A DNA stretch of 60,000 nucleotides from Owenia fusiformis (lineage: Eukaryota; Annelida; Polychaeta; Sabellida; Oweniidae): positions 24,557,375 to 24,617,374 of the forward strand of contig CAIIXF020000005.1 of the NCBI GenBank assembly GCA_903813345.2, written 5' to 3'. Position numbers and translations under genes: made by a program. The notes beneath the pieces are model-generated. The model worked only from the letters and a program-made list of their open reading frames with translations, was not told the DNA's origin and made no database searches. The first letter of the stretch is position 1, and every line of letters starts with the position of its first letter. Shown here in pieces: positions 1 to 12,983 of the stretch.

Positions 1-375
1 TGTTATTTAAAGATGTCAGTCAAATCTGGTGAAACAGCACAACATTTACCTAAATAGCACGAGTACATATTATGTAACTCATTCATAATATTTCATGCAT
101 CAGGTATTAAGGCTTAGGGGATTAACTTTTACACATAAACTGAACTGACAGATGTGCACGCTTACATGTACAACTTCCAGGATTGTAAGAATTCAAAACT
201 TGTTGATAGCCATATTTTCCTGAATGTGACATCAAGATATTATGGCATTTATGAGTGGTAAAACATGCAAAAAAGCATTTTCATTTAAAATTAGCATATG
301 ATTTGAATTGATGCCAAGAAATGTATTAGTTAACTGTATCCGTTTTACATCCATTGCAGTTGGCTACATTATAAG
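1..375. other. AT-rich non-coding sequence
   Basis: I see no gene, exon or repeat structure here. Confidence 0.5.
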
Positions 376-533
376 ACAAGGCATTCACATGCAAAATGTC
401 AACACCTGCCATTTGTTACAGACACCAACTGCCAAACACCAACTGCCAAATGATAAACACCAACCACTGAACACCGTCCACAAAAAAGTTTGAGACCATA
501 ACAATATGTCACCACTTGTGGTACTGACATAAA
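376..533 (+). mobile_element. HINE/pearl-like non-autonomous element, copy 1 (short)
   Basis: The head ACAAGGCATTCACATG is followed by a TGTCAACACCTGCC motif, GTTACAGACACC, and a CCAAC/TGCCAAAC-rich tract. A tail follows with GAGACCATAACAATATGTC and a short hairpin (CACCACTTGTGGT). The same head and tail recur in at least eight other places in the window. A 3' hairpin whose arm repeats a sequence near the 5' end is typical of Helentron-associated elements. There is no coding capacity. Confidence 0.7.
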
Positions 534-992
534 AATGATCATGGAAAATTGTATTTTTTTTAAAAAGTAGGAACTTCTGAGGTTATTAGAAAATTGGAAG
601 ACAAGGAAGGATTCTGGGAAGGATATTAGGGTTATAAATTGCAATGAAACTAAAACAAAACATTCTTTTTCTCAAATATCACAGTGTATATTCAAATCAC
701 AAATACGATATCATACAATTACAATAAGGGTCTAGTGCACTTTCCATTATGATATCCCCATGAACAAAATGAATCATTTTTAGGTGTAACATAAAGAATT
801 CAATGTCACATAATACTGTGGAAAATATTTGGGCGTTTGGACCCACATGGGCTGAGGTTGAGGTCATTTAGTTCAGCAAGGGTGTATTGACTTGCCATTG
901 AATGGGCTCCATTGACTTAACATGTGGATATCATCAATTCCAATAGAGGCCATTGGTTTCTATTGATTTTCACAAAAATACCTAAAATACAC
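534..992. other. non-coding sequence
   Basis: No exon is recognised. Positions 880-960 contain loosely repeated CCATTGAATGG-type phrases that look like a degenerate short repeat. Confidence 0.4.
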
Positions 993-1095
993 TATGACCT
1001 GAATCGATTGCAAATTAAATAATTTCACAGTATGACACAAATGGTATATCACATCAGATGTGCAAATATAAAGTTTGCAATCGATTCAGGTCATA
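993..1095. repeat. Short inverted repeat (MITE-like, 22-bp perfect arms)
   Basis: Two perfectly complementary 22-bp arms (993-1014 and 1074-1095) start TATGACCTGAATCGATTG and enclose a loop of about 59 bp. Perfect arms around a short AT-rich loop fit a small MITE or foldback element. No convincing target-site duplication was found beyond the terminal TA. Confidence 0.65.
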
Positions 1096-2008
1096 CTTCA
1101 AATTAAAAGATTATACATTTTTTCCATCATTTTTTCCTACAAAATGGCTATAGAAAAATGCTTCAAAAGCAACTTTTATACTAATGAAATCCCATACAAC
1201 TTTCTAAATCCAAAGATTATACTGTTATGTTTCATTAATTAATAACATATTTGGATAATATGTTGGGATGTGTAGGATGCAAATGGATTTTGACAGACAC
1301 AAAAAGACTTCTTGGTTTGGCATCTCTACCCCTGTACACTTTATGATTGAATATTGGCCCTAATAAGTGGCCCATTCATCAATACAGTGCTGAATATAGG
1401 TCAACAAGATACTAGTGTACATATAAATGTAATAATACCTATAGCTAGGTCTGAATATTAAACTCCAGCCAAATAGAGCCACCACAATATTTCAACCTTT
1501 GTAACCCTTGCAAAAAGATTTTCTTGCAATAAAAATGTAAAAATAGCTTAGGGTACTTGTAAGCCAATTTGATTTTAAGGTAGACATGTCTCGATATTTT
1601 TCAATAATTTCATGATTATAAATACCGATAATCAATGAAAGGGACAATATTTTCACATTTGTAATTGTATGTGTATGCATGGTCCATGTGTATGTTACCA
1701 TTATAATTCTTTATATCCACTTAAAATGTAAAAAAATTTGCCCAATTTATAAATATCAGATAATTTATTCATCACCAAAATTAGTAAAAATTATCAACAT
1801 GCAGAACTACCTTAAAGAGTTTAATCTCTCACTCAGTCACAATCATGTCAACCAAAACTGTACTCGTGTTACATAATATAGGATTATACAGCTTACCATA
1901 CTGTGCAATCTATATAGCATCCACACTGACATCTTTACAGAATCATATATAATTTTTGAATATAAACTAACTCAACCCAATAAGGCGAGTACTAAAGAAT
2001 TTACTTAC
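1096..2008. other. non-coding sequence
   Basis: Short chance reading frames occur on both strands, none with protein-like composition. Nothing else is seen. Confidence 0.4.
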
Positions 2009-2073
2009 CTGCCATCTAAAAATCTGCTTGGAACTACCATTGGATTACCATTGGATTCCTCCAAGAGAATATT
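2009..2073 (-). CDS. Possible internal exon (unassigned)
   Basis: On the minus strand an acceptor-like CCCTAG is followed by a 65-nt open stretch and a near-consensus donor (GGCAG|GTAAGT). One frame reads NILLEESNGNPMVVPSRFLD, which looks protein-like. The pattern IL-(x)n-VPxxF vaguely recalls a segment of the C-terminal part of MON2, and the strand and order would fit a further 3' exon of that gene. The resemblance is too weak to assert. The stretch also contains a short internal duplication (ATTACCATTGG twice on the plus strand). Confidence 0.2.
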
Positions 2074-4680
2074 CTAGGGCGCATTCAGCTTACATAATTT
2101 GAGAAATTAATGGCATACGTAAAACCTATTTAAAACAGCATTTATCATATTCAAAAGCGTTGAGCATCAATGATTCCCAGCCCTCTGAAGTTTGAAAAAT
2201 AAAAATACCTGGGTGTTAATCCATGGATTATCTTTGAAAACGAGAAATATATTTTTGGATTACATGGTGTAATCTTAAAGTAAACAAAATGTTTTAAAGT
2301 GTATTGATGTTTTTTGGATGAAAAACATAAGCGAAATTCATGAAAAAAATCCCCCGATTCATTCTACAAACAACTCGCCCTCTTTTAGAATGACTCCATT
2401 TTTACTGGTCAAGCTGCTTTTATAGTGGAGGCTCTGTCTTTAAGATAAGAAATCAAGTGTTTGCCCATTGACTAGCTAGTATGGTGGCATAAATTAGGGC
2501 TGTTTTGCCTACAGCCCTGTATATGTGCAACAATAGATGGCATTATATCACATGGAGCATAACTCAACATTTACCCATAAATCAAATAGGATATTCTCCC
2601 TGTAAGCTGATGCATTATGGAGTCATATTATACTGCAAAGGTCAGACATATTATAACAGATTACATAATATCACATTGAACATACATGCTAGCTAATATT
2701 ACACCCAATTATTGGCAAAGGCCTTTATAATATCCATGCACCTTTACAAGTGTATATTCAATATGTGTACAATGGAAAAGAAAATCCCAATACCCTATTT
2801 TTAATCTGTGAAAACTTTGTGGTTTGACCATTTACTATATAGACTGCTAACCATGAAAGCAACTAAAATCATGTGATATGCATTTTAGTTATTTCAATTA
2901 TTTCAAGAAAGTGAATAAGGCATGTCTAACATGCCCCCTGGGATACTCCCTATGCCCATTATTGTGAACATATAATGATTGTGCATTAATTAGCCTCTAT
3001 TTTGCAACATATTTTGCAACATAGAACCACTCCATTTCAATATTATAAGGTATGTTGTGAACAAGTGCATAAGAACATCTTTTCTTCTCTCTATCACAAG
3101 AAGCAAAAGCATTATTATTGTCGCATTTGTATGTACTTTAGAGCAAATATTTGGCAGGTTTTTCCATGGACTTCTTTCTTTTTAACAACAACCATCTAAA
3201 GATGTTTGATAGTGTCAGTGTAACTATTGTACATATTGTAAAGTTGGATCACCAGGAATTTTTAAATGAAATGGTCATTGACCATCTATTCTATTTTAAA
3301 TTTCTTTTGCAGCCTTGCTAAAATGTGCTTTTTAGAAACGACATTCTTAACTCTTTTGTGTCTACCTTACCTAAACCATTACACCTTAGCTTGACTCTTA
3401 ACACATTTATATACATAAACATGTAATTTATTTGTACCTTTATCAGATTACTGTATTAGATTATATATTCTGACCACATATTAAATAATATACCAGTTTT
3501 GGGTGCACTCGGTGTCTGGAATAGCCATTCTAATTTAATCTGTAATGTAAGATTATATAACATTGTTAAACACACCTTACAGTGTGACTCGAATGGGTAG
3601 TTCGAAATCTCAACTCCTACACTGAATGACCATCTAAAAGACCATATTATTATAAACAAAATCTACAATACAAACAAAAATCCGATTTTAACATTATGGA
3701 TTAGGTAAGATTGAAGTATTCATAATGTTGTATAACATGGCTGGATAAATTTGAACAGAATCCAACATTTTCATAAACCCTTTATGTGCTCATTGACCAG
3801 AACAACTAAACTGGACATTGCATTAACCATCTGATATGTTTGTTGCATGAATATGGAGGTCTTAACTGACACTAAAACCTAATTTTTAAACAGGACAATT
3901 TCTCTAAAATTAAGAAAAAATCTTTGCTGATACAGAGGTAAGTTAAACTTTTGAAAACGTTAATGGTTGTTGTTTAAAATGGATAAATACCTGGTTGGAA
4001 AAGGGCATAATCGTGTTACTTTGGATTGAGTAATGTAGCTCACATATGTCTGGTTCAAGATTGCGGTCTTATTGTGTATTGACCCACAATGCCACGTAAG
4101 AACAAGTCACTTACTAGCAGGGACTATGTCAATGCGACCCACATGACTATTATTTAAAGCACTAAAATTTACCAAGAACAAACTTTCAAAGAGTTAAATT
4201 AGGATTTTTTCCTAAAATTTTTAGTTAATGTAAGCCGTTAATGTACTTTTGTAAAGTGTGTCAGAAATATTGCATAATATCAATGTAATAATGGTGGGCA
4301 ATAACCTTAGACAAAGGAAACCATTACAATGGCCAAATCCAATATAATTATGTGAGTTGGGAAATAGGAAATTTGCAATAGAAATGCTTTTGAATAGTTT
4401 GGACAAAAAAAGTTTGAGTATTTGTAATTTCTAGTGAGATTAACAAATACTAAATATAATCAAAATTACAGTGTAAAGTGAATTTGTAAAACATTGTATA
4501 TGTTTTGTTCAGATTTCTTAAATGTGATGCTAATTTTAAATTATTTTAAATTAATTTTTCTATCATGTTGCAAATGTATTATGTTGTTATTAAGGATAAT
4601 GTCATTTTATCAAAATTTAAAATATTGAAAAAAAAAATATAAAACTTCCTTAACTCTAAAGGACACAATTTAGAATAAGT
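2074..4680. other. Long non-coding stretch
   Basis: AT-rich sequence without recognisable exons, tandem repeats or transposon ends. Open frames are under 70 codons and low in complexity. Confidence 0.4.
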
Positions 4681-5048
4681 ATATGAATAGGCCGTGCCTG
4701 GAGAGCCTTAAAATTTAAGGCTCTCTAGCCAAATGGGTTACCAAAATGCTAAAGAGCCTTAAATTTTAAGGTTCTTTAGCATTTTGGATAAAGAGCCTTA
4801 AATTTTAAGGCTCTTTAGCATTTTGATAGCCAATTCTGCTAGAGAGCCTTAAAGGAATTCCAGGCGACAGAAATGACGAAATATTGCTTCTGGGACAATA
4901 TCTGTGGCCTCAGGACAAGATCAAACGACTTAGACATATTCTATACCTATTTTGTAATTTAACAATCAGCACAAATATACATACCATATTAGCAGATATC
5001 GGACAAATTCAAAAAGAACATTTTTTCGATCGATAAAATCACTGATTA

Positions 5049-6020
5049 TTAAACCGGAAGTGTCTTCTCTGAGGTCCGCGAAGATGAAGAAGATAACATA
5101 TAAAGATTTCAGTCATTTCAACTAACTTTGCCGTCGATTTGATTTATATGGTTTTAAATGATCTTCTAATGCTTACTATGACTTCTATTAGTACTGTTTT
5201 GACTTCCCCACTTCATAAAAAAACATTATCAGTTTTTGCTCGACTCATAAATTTACTTCCGGTCTACCGAGAGAAATAAAAGAACCTTTTCAATCCTCAG
5301 TCTAAATTTGGCTTTTTAAAGGTTCAAACATCGATTTTGAAAAGTAAATGTCTGTTTGTTTGATGTTCATGCATATATCGAAAATATATGTCTCTGGTTC
5401 ACCAAAGAAAGTGTAAGACCAGGCAATCACGTATAGCCAGAAAAATGTTATTTTTACCATTTTATCCACTATAAATCGCAACGTCCGTTTAGTAAAGATT
5501 TTGATGTATATAGATATTTATTGATGGATTGGATCGAGGCTAGGATAAAAATGTTGTTGTTGTGTTGCATAAGCCGCTGTTTCCTCGACAGTTCACCTCT
5601 TGTACTGTAAATTTTCTTTGTGCTCTCTCATGTGCTTAAATTCTCACTTGTGAGAAAAATATTATGCAAAAATATCTCGTCACGTGAAAAGTTCTAAAAT
5701 CAGCATTGAAATCTAATGGGCAATAGATTTGGAAGTGTATTCTGTGATGTCCCTGGGCTGATGTCCCTGCATTCACGATAAACTGCGTCAAGATGTGCTG
5801 ATCTAGAAGAAAGAAGATCCTTTTTCATCCCCAGGTCTTCATCATACTTTTTGCCATCTTAAAATGGGATTCCCTGTATTCTCGTGACTATAGCAAAGCC
5901 AATACAAGTGATTAATTTCATTGAACATTGATGATTGAGCGATGGAGCAAGCCCGAGAATTCTAGAAAAAATTGTGTACATAATTTCCGGACCTCAGAGA
6001 ACAAACTTCCGGATTGTTAA
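5049..6020. mobile_element. Nested element with CCGGAAGT inverted ends and TTAA flanks
   Basis: Inside the larger transposon, CCGGAAGTGTCTTCTCTGAG near 5054 is matched in inverted orientation by the sequence ending at about 6013, and TTAA lies just outside both ends. The inner sequence has no long frame. TTAA duplications point to piggyBac- or Kolobok-type insertion. The inverted repeats could instead be part of the outer element's own architecture. Confidence 0.4.
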
Positions 6021-6032
6021 TTAAAATAAAAA

Positions 6033-6107
6033 GTGCTCCGTCGGGGAATCGAACCCACGCCGCAGAAGTGGAAAGCGAGCACCCTAACCACTATACCAGA
6101 GTGTTTT
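6033..6107 (-). tRNA. tRNA-Gly/Glu-like pseudogene or SINE head (Pol III promoter intact)
   Basis: The minus strand shows a good Pol III A box (TGGTATAGTGG) and a perfect B box (GGTTCGATTCC) at the correct spacing, then a run of five T's just past the 3' end. The D stem can pair. The anticodon loop could be read as TCC by comparison with tRNA-Gly, but the anticodon stem does not pair. Only three of five T-stem pairs form, and the acceptor stem is poor. I read it as a decayed tRNA or tRNA-derived SINE head carried inside the transposon, not a working tRNA. Confidence 0.55.
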
Positions 6108-6384
6108 TCCATGAGAGGACTAATTTTTTTGCAACTCTATACTGATATACATGTGTGAAATTTTTAAGTGGCATTGTGGGTTGAAAAACTTTCGAGAGTG
6201 TTGTTTTATTGTTTAGATGACAAAAACTTCAATAAAAAACAATATAAACACGGATTATAAACACAAAGGCTCTCTAGCCAAAACACTATGTTCACAGCTA
6301 AATAGCCTTAAATTTTAAGGCTCTTTAGCATTTTGGCTAAAGAGCCTTAAATTTTAAGGTACTCCAGACACTTCGATATGAATA

Positions 6385-7740
6385 TAATACCAAAATGTGT
6401 TAAAACTTTAGACTAATAAAAATGGTTACTACCAGTAATAATGCGAGCACACTATCAATCATTATAGCCTTCATTCTTCAAAGAAACTAAATTGCACAAT
6501 CTTTACAAATCAAATTCAATTTAATATCTGATGTTCTGAATATTGTCAAAACCAGGGTCATAAAATGAAAAGATGCTCCAGTTGATGCTCTCAACTTTTG
6601 CCCTAAGTTCATGACCTTTATGAGGAGAAAAGGAGCATTTATCAGATATGCCACAGTTATGCAAGTTTAGCCAGACTTAGACATTATGAGCTCATTGCCA
6701 GTACAAGAAATAAAGTGACTTGTAATAAAGTTCCACTGAATAAAGTGGGCACATTCAATGAGGAAAAAAGAAAATACAATCGTCCATATTGATTCTATTA
6801 AAAGGAAATGGGAGAAGTAACAAGAATTGTAAAGTAAGATATTTTTGCCATTGTCCAAATAACATTTTAAGGAGGGAAGACACTAGCTTATACTCTGACC
6901 TTTTAAGGCTGAATACAATTAATTCAAATGGACCATTTATTGGGATGAACCATTTACAAGTACAAGTGATAATATCAACAATTCTGCCTGTCACAGTCTC
7001 AAAAATACTACTTTCAAAAATAATTTTATTTAAATCCCAGATAGAAACAAACAGATTATTTAAAAGAAAACAGTGTTTTACTGTAAACAAAACCTACATA
7101 ACTGCTTTAAAGAAAAGAAATGAGTGTGAACCACTTTTTCAGAAATCCCATTCGGCAAAGAGCGCTAATTCAATTCAAAAGTTTACAGCAGTGGGTTGAG
7201 GATGGGAAAGCCAAACATCTTGATCAATTTACAGATCTATGTGAAGCAGTTATTCCTTGATTAGTTGAGAACCTAATGTTCTATATTACCTTGGCCTTCA
7301 ACTGACCAAGACTTATCAGTTAGTTGTTTACATATTGTGAACTTGTCTCAATATATCCCCTAATCTTACATCCCCTATGTGGAGACTACATATAAGCTTA
7401 TGGAGTGGTTAGCTGATAGATTAGGTCATAAACATTCATCCAGCAGTACAACAGAGGACATTGTAATCAGTTGACTTAGTGCTTGAAACCTGTTAAGTTC
7501 ACCAAACTCTGCCAGTCCACCGATCCCCGATTCCATGGATTTATTGCAGTTTTTATATTTTATGCAGTTTTCAAATATTGTTTGTGTGCTTCAGATCTGG
7601 GAGCTTACTATAGAGTTGGCTTGTGCATCCCTGCATTTCCAATTTTGTCAACGACTGATTAGTCTTCAAGTAGAGCTTCATTAATTATCTATTCCAAGAA
7701 AAATATATTTGACATCCTGATTCAATTGGGAAATTTCATA
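6385..7740. other. non-coding sequence
   Basis: Overlapping open frames on both strands (about 111 and 136 codons) sit at 6755-7199. They have no recognisable domain and no splice context, so I do not call them. No repeat structure is seen. Confidence 0.4.
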
Positions 7741-8312
7741 ATAGAAAGACAATAGGCTCAGTCTCAATGTTATATTTCATAAACAGAAAGACAATGGGCT
7801 AAGTCAATGTTGTATTTCATAAGGGGGAAAGACAATGGGCCATGTATGTTATATTTCATAAGTAGAAAGACATGGGCTCAGTCAATGTTGTATTTCATAA
7901 ACAGAAAGATAATGGGCTCAGTCAATGTTGTATTTCATTAACAGAAAGACAATGGGCTCAGTCAATGTTGTATTTCATAAACAGAAAGACAATGGGCTCA
8001 GTCAATGTTGTATTTCATAAACAGAAAGACAATGGGCCCAGCCAATGTTATATTTCATAAACAGAAAGACAATGGGCCCAGCCAATGTTATATTTCATAA
8101 ACAGAAATACAATGGGCTCAGTCAATGTTGTATTTCATAAACAGAAAGACAATGGGCTCAGTTAATGTTGTATTCCATAAACAGAAAGACAATGGGCTCA
8201 GTCAACGTTGTATTTCAAAACAGAAAGAAAGTGAGGGCTCGGTCAATGTTATGTTTCATAAACAGAAAGACAATGGGCTCAGTCAATGTTATATTTCAAA
8301 CAGAAATACAAT
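7741..8312. repeat. 40-bp minisatellite, about 14 copies
   Basis: Tandem units of 40 bp, each containing AACAGAAAGACAATGGGCTC and GTCAATGTTGTATTTCATA. The central copies (about 7880-8160) are nearly identical and the outer copies are diverged or indel-bearing, the usual pattern of unequal exchange. Forty is not a multiple of three, so the open frames across it come from stop-poor units rather than coding. Confidence 0.9.
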
Positions 8313-11300
8313 GTATTGTGTCATCAAAGTCTGGGATTCGATTTGGTCTTATTCACACCTACCATATCTTCCATTTAATTGTTATGTGACACATTCCACT
8401 TTACCTGTCATCCTGGTGAATAGATCATAGTGGTAAACCTGTATGTCAATATGTAAGGGTGAATATATGAATAAACCCCAGACATGCAACAATAATATAT
8501 AATAATATATAACAATACACCCCTCTGAATTATAAAATACCTGCCTAGGAATCCTTGGTATGGTCCAAAGGTATTTCAATTCATTGCATCACCTGGGACA
8601 GTGAATGGTCAGTCAGGGCGACACAAAAAAGTGTTACCATAATCATGTTAAATAACTTTTTCATCTACATGATTCCCGGCTTTCTTTTTTTGCAAAGTAA
8701 AACTAAACTTCATGGAGCAAACTCCACAAGGAGTTTCAGATGACTAGCTCAAATGGATACACTTTCATGAGCATTATAAGATTTTTTCTAATGTCAGGCA
8801 CACCTGGATTCTATGGGTAAAGATATTGACAACCCTAACACATTCCCCAACAGATATGGCCCTGATCTTTCTTGATCTCTATCTTCAGGTGTTCTATGGT
8901 TTGGGGGTTTGTTAATGATCCTTCAAGCACCCCCAGAAATAAATATACACAAGGATCTAAGTAACATGTATCTAATGCCAATTTCTGAAACTAAGTTGCA
9001 AAATGGTCAAATTAGATAAAATATCAAGTAATATTATGTGACGTCAATATAACAGTCATTTATTTTGTCCTCAGTCGATCTCGAGATCACTGGCCTCTAC
9101 CACAGCATAATTATAGTCAATTTGAGTAATAACTATAGTCTATGATGGTCTAATTGTGATTCTGGCGTGAATTAATAATTAATCATAAATAATAGACACA
9201 TGTCTAAATAACACTTATTTTCCTCAATTTCTCTTTAAAATTGACCGAAACGACTTTCATTTTTCCCAATTTCTCGAGTTAACTTTATGCCTGTATATTT
9301 TTTTGCAAATCGCACTATTTATCAATCTATTTTATGTTTTAAAATATGATTGTTTATATGACATTTTTCTGATGAACAATGACCAATACATGACCTTATC
9401 ACACACACACAGGACCAATCAACCAGAATTACATTGTATAACATATTAAACTGGTAAACTGGTGATGGTGTCATAGTGGAGATTGTGTCACTGTAGTATC
9501 AATGTAGAAAAGATGTTGAAGTGGCAATTAAATTGCATTCATTATGTTACAGTAGCGAATTCTAAAGATAAAAAAATAAAAATACCAAATAAGTGTGACA
9601 CATATAAACCATTCTGCATACTATATTTCCCCAGTTTATACCTTTTCTACTCAATGTACTATTCTTGGCATTAGCAACATGGGCTTTAAATGACTATTGG
9701 GTCTCAAATTGAAAAACACAAATTTTCAAAATTCAATTTCTGACCCAGTACAAAAAAGGGGTTCATTTTCACTTCACAGAGGTTCTTTATTTATTACATG
9801 GTTGAGACAGTGTAGTTGTTTTCATCATATGAAAACCTCATAACCTATCTTAGAAATCCAAGATATCTTGGCATGATGTCATGTTATCTTGAATTGAGCT
9901 GTGTCCTTACTTGGGGTTAGGGCGAGACCATTAGGTCAAAGGGAGGGTGAACGCTATACAGATAAAACAACTTGACCAGAATGATGAGGAAAGATGAAAG
10001 ATACAAATATTCAGATGTTCTGACTAACTGTTTAAAAAATGGAATTGTTTGAAGAATTAAACAAAACTGAATTCAGTTGTGTCCGATCGTGTTTTTCTTA
10101 TTGATCCTGCCTTTAATGGCTGAAAAGACCTATGGGGTAATCTTGTGAATCAAGTTTCTGTTGGTATTAGTGGGCATTAGATATATAGAAAATAATAAGA
10201 TTTTAATGATCACTAATTATTTTTTTTGATAAGATCATTTTTCTTTTTTGTCACCAATATTATTAATTTAAGCCTGTGACTGATAAAAATTATTTGAAAC
10301 AGAAGGGGACAACATAATCCTCCTTGCAGCAGGTCTAAATTTGCATTTCCCCATGGAATGTTCAATGCCATGGGATTCGGGGAAAAACACAATAACAAGT
10401 AAAAGAGTGAAATAAGCAAGGAATAAACAAAACAGGAATGAAGTAAATTCTCTAAATTATACAGAAATTCAATAAAATCGTACACTTCATTGAAATTTTA
10501 GAGAAAATTGAAGTAGAATAAACACGAGTAGCAGACGGAAATTGTAATATGACCCAGCATAACTCTGGTGGAGATTGTGTAGAATTATATATCAAACTGC
10601 CCAGCAATTGACCATCATACACACACAATGTCTAGTTGTTATGATGCATTATCTAATTCTGTTATATGTTACATCCAAATATGCCGTCATAAGCCTATAT
10701 TGAGTCACGAGGTGAAATAAAGTTCAGCGTGTACCAACAAAGGTTGACCATTCCCAACCAATCTTATTACATATTGAGTATTTTAGTTCTAATATTGCAA
10801 ACGGAACACTCCAGGTACATAGAACTTATTTGTTATTATCAAAAATTACAGAATTTGAAAAGTTTCAACAATCCTATTAGATGATAAACTTGTTAACCAA
10901 CTTCAATGGTTCAAAGCATACCGGGAATAGGCTATTAGAAGTCTAGCCGAAAAAAGTAATATAAAGAAAAGTTTAAATCTAGCTGCAGATTTTCTGAGAA
11001 AAGTAAAAGTTGGATGACGATTTATTTACCTGGAGGAAAGGAGTAAATACAACATTTTATATTGTAAGTTACTATTTGTTTACTTCAAAAGGAGTTTCAG
11101 TTATTTATCATTGATGTTACATTTTAATATACTGCTCATGTGTTAATATGATTTTAGATAATGAAATTTTCAATTCTCAAATATTAAAAGCATGAAAAAT
11201 GATTAATTCATAAAAGTCAAGGAATAACAAACAAACAATAAATTTTCCATTGAGTGAGATTTTAAAGTATTATGTGACAACCTTTTTAAGTGTTGCTAGC

Positions 11301-12430
11301 CAGAGGAGATTAAGAGATTAAATGGGGATTTTCACACTATAATGGGGATTTTTAAATTATAATGGGGATTTTTAAATTATCTTGTCAAACTAGTTGATTA
11401 CTCAATAAAAGTTGATTATTCTGTTTTTATGATAAAAGTGCAGTTGAGAGAAATATCAGCTGCCGTTACTTTTAAGTTCCACCTGTACATGGGTGATTGA
11501 CCATTGGCTATTCAAATGCGGGGTTCTAAAAATATGTCTTGCATAATAAAATTTAGTCCACTTTAAAACACTAAAAATATATTTTATGGAAATTAAATAT
11601 ATAAACCTAGTTTCCACATTTAATGGTAAATATTACTTGTTGTTGAGCATGCATTTTCATGCTAGTATTAATACTAATTGAATATATTTAAGTTTTGTTT
11701 GCCCTGTGGATTAACACTGTATCCCACAGAAATAAATATGAGCTATGTAATCTTGTTTGAAACGTTGATTAAGTTTGATCCATATATTTTATTGACATTG
11801 AACAAGATTGAACTGTAAAACCACTTCACAACCTGTTAATCGTTGTTGCTTGGCATAAATTCTTTTCTAATTTAGTAAAGATAATTAATTTATAATCTTC
11901 AACAGCGTGCATATAATGTATAACATATAATTAGACTAAGATAATTAATTAATTAGACTAATTAGATTTCATCAAGCATGCCTAGTTGAATGTTTTAGAA
12001 TAATGATAATATTACCTGGAAGTTTAAACTGAAATTGAAAAATCATCAGCTATTTGTATTAATTATTAATTCACACTGCCTAAGTGGTTGATTTCACAGA
12101 AAATGAGAAATAATGTATACAATGTAGCTGTAGCAATATCCTTTTGCAACTTTATGTTTTCACCGTGTATGATTTGTCAATTCAGTGATGTAAAATTGTT
12201 AGGTAGTAATATATATAATATAAAGGAATGCTTTATCTTGGACTTCTGTGGCTTGTTCTACTGAATGTGAAATGGAAAAGGACTAAAGAATTGCCAATCT
12301 CTGGAGTTAAGGGTATCTTTTACAATTTTCTCTAGTGTAAAATAGATCTTTGAAAAATACAGATTGAAATATGGTTGATCCTTCAAGATCAGGCATCACT
12401 GCAGCTATGGAAAGAATTGAAATACCCTTA
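8313..12430. other. Long non-coding stretch
   Basis: No exon is recognised. A three-copy repeat of AATGGGGATTTTTAAATTAT (about 23 bp) lies at 11320-11383 and a short CA run at 9402-9411. A minus-strand pyrimidine tract ending in CAG|GTAAAT lies at 11030/11029 (see findings). Confidence 0.4.
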
Positions 12431-12432
12431 GC

Positions 12433-12830
12433 AGTACTGTCACCCCCAAAGATTTTCTCGCGTGACAGATTTTTTAGACTCAGTGCCCAAAATTCGCGGG
12501 ATTTTGCGGCACATCTACTAAATTCGCGGGATTTTGCGGGACATCTGCTAAATTCGCGGGATTTCGCGGGACATTTAAGGGATTTGCGTGATTGCGCTTA
12601 TAGGCCAATTTTTTTTTTATCAAATTCGCGGGATTTCGCGGGACCATTCGAGGGACAAACACCCTAATTGCGGGACAGTTAACAGGTTTACCAGCAAAAA
12701 CTTCATAGAGGGACAGATTTTCTAGAAAAAGTGCCCTAAATTTGCGGGATTTCGCGGGACATCCACCTAAATTTGCAGGATGTCCCGGGACATTCAAGGG
12801 ATTTGCGTGATTTGGACTAATGTAAAAGCG
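12433..12830. repeat. GCGGGA-rich degenerate tandem repeat
   Basis: AATTCGCGGGATTTTGCGGG-type units recur about eight times, with a much higher CpG content than the flanks. The same vocabulary (TGTCCCGC, ACTGTCAA) appears at 14100-14250, 23513-24006 and 32313. It is therefore probably the internal repeat of a DNA-transposon family with CAGNNCTGTCAA termini rather than coding DNA. The frames across it are repeat products. Confidence 0.65.
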
Positions 12831-12983
12831 TGTAAAAGTACTTGAATCAAACTTTCAGATACTGATTAATCAAATATAATGCACCGTTACATTGTAACTT
12901 AAATAAACGTCAACATAATTTCACAAAATACGCATAGAAATATTATTAAACTTTATTGTAATTTATCAAAAACAAAAACCATG

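Larger units (their letters stand above)
4690..6375. mobile_element. Mutator-like non-autonomous DNA transposon with repetitive TIRs, 9-bp TSD
   Basis: The element is flanked by perfect 9-bp direct repeats ATATGAATA at 4681-4689 and 6376-6384. Its ends are inverted (GTGCCTGGAG on the left; the complement of CTCCAGACAC on the right). Both terminal regions are made of tandem copies of a palindromic unit, AGAGCCTTAAAATTTAAGG (three to four copies left, two right). The interior has no transposase frame. It holds a second inverted-repeat element and a tRNA-like sequence. A 9-bp duplication with long TIRs is characteristic of the Mutator superfamily. That family placement is inferred from structure only. 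Confidence 0.7.

Noticed and set aside
6033-6107. Functional tRNA gene
   Set aside because: The acceptor, anticodon and T stems pair poorly although the A and B boxes are intact.
6755-7199. Overlapping frames of 136 codons (plus) and 111 codons (minus)
   Set aside because: No domain, no splice context, AT-driven composition, and the two frames overlap on opposite strands.
10213-10485. 90-codon minus-strand hydrophobic frame
   Set aside because: No splice signals or known motif; low-complexity AT-rich sequence.
12371-12797. 98- and 105-codon frames (NSRDFAGHL / NPANL repeats)
   Set aside because: Translations of the GCGGGA repeat, open on both strands.
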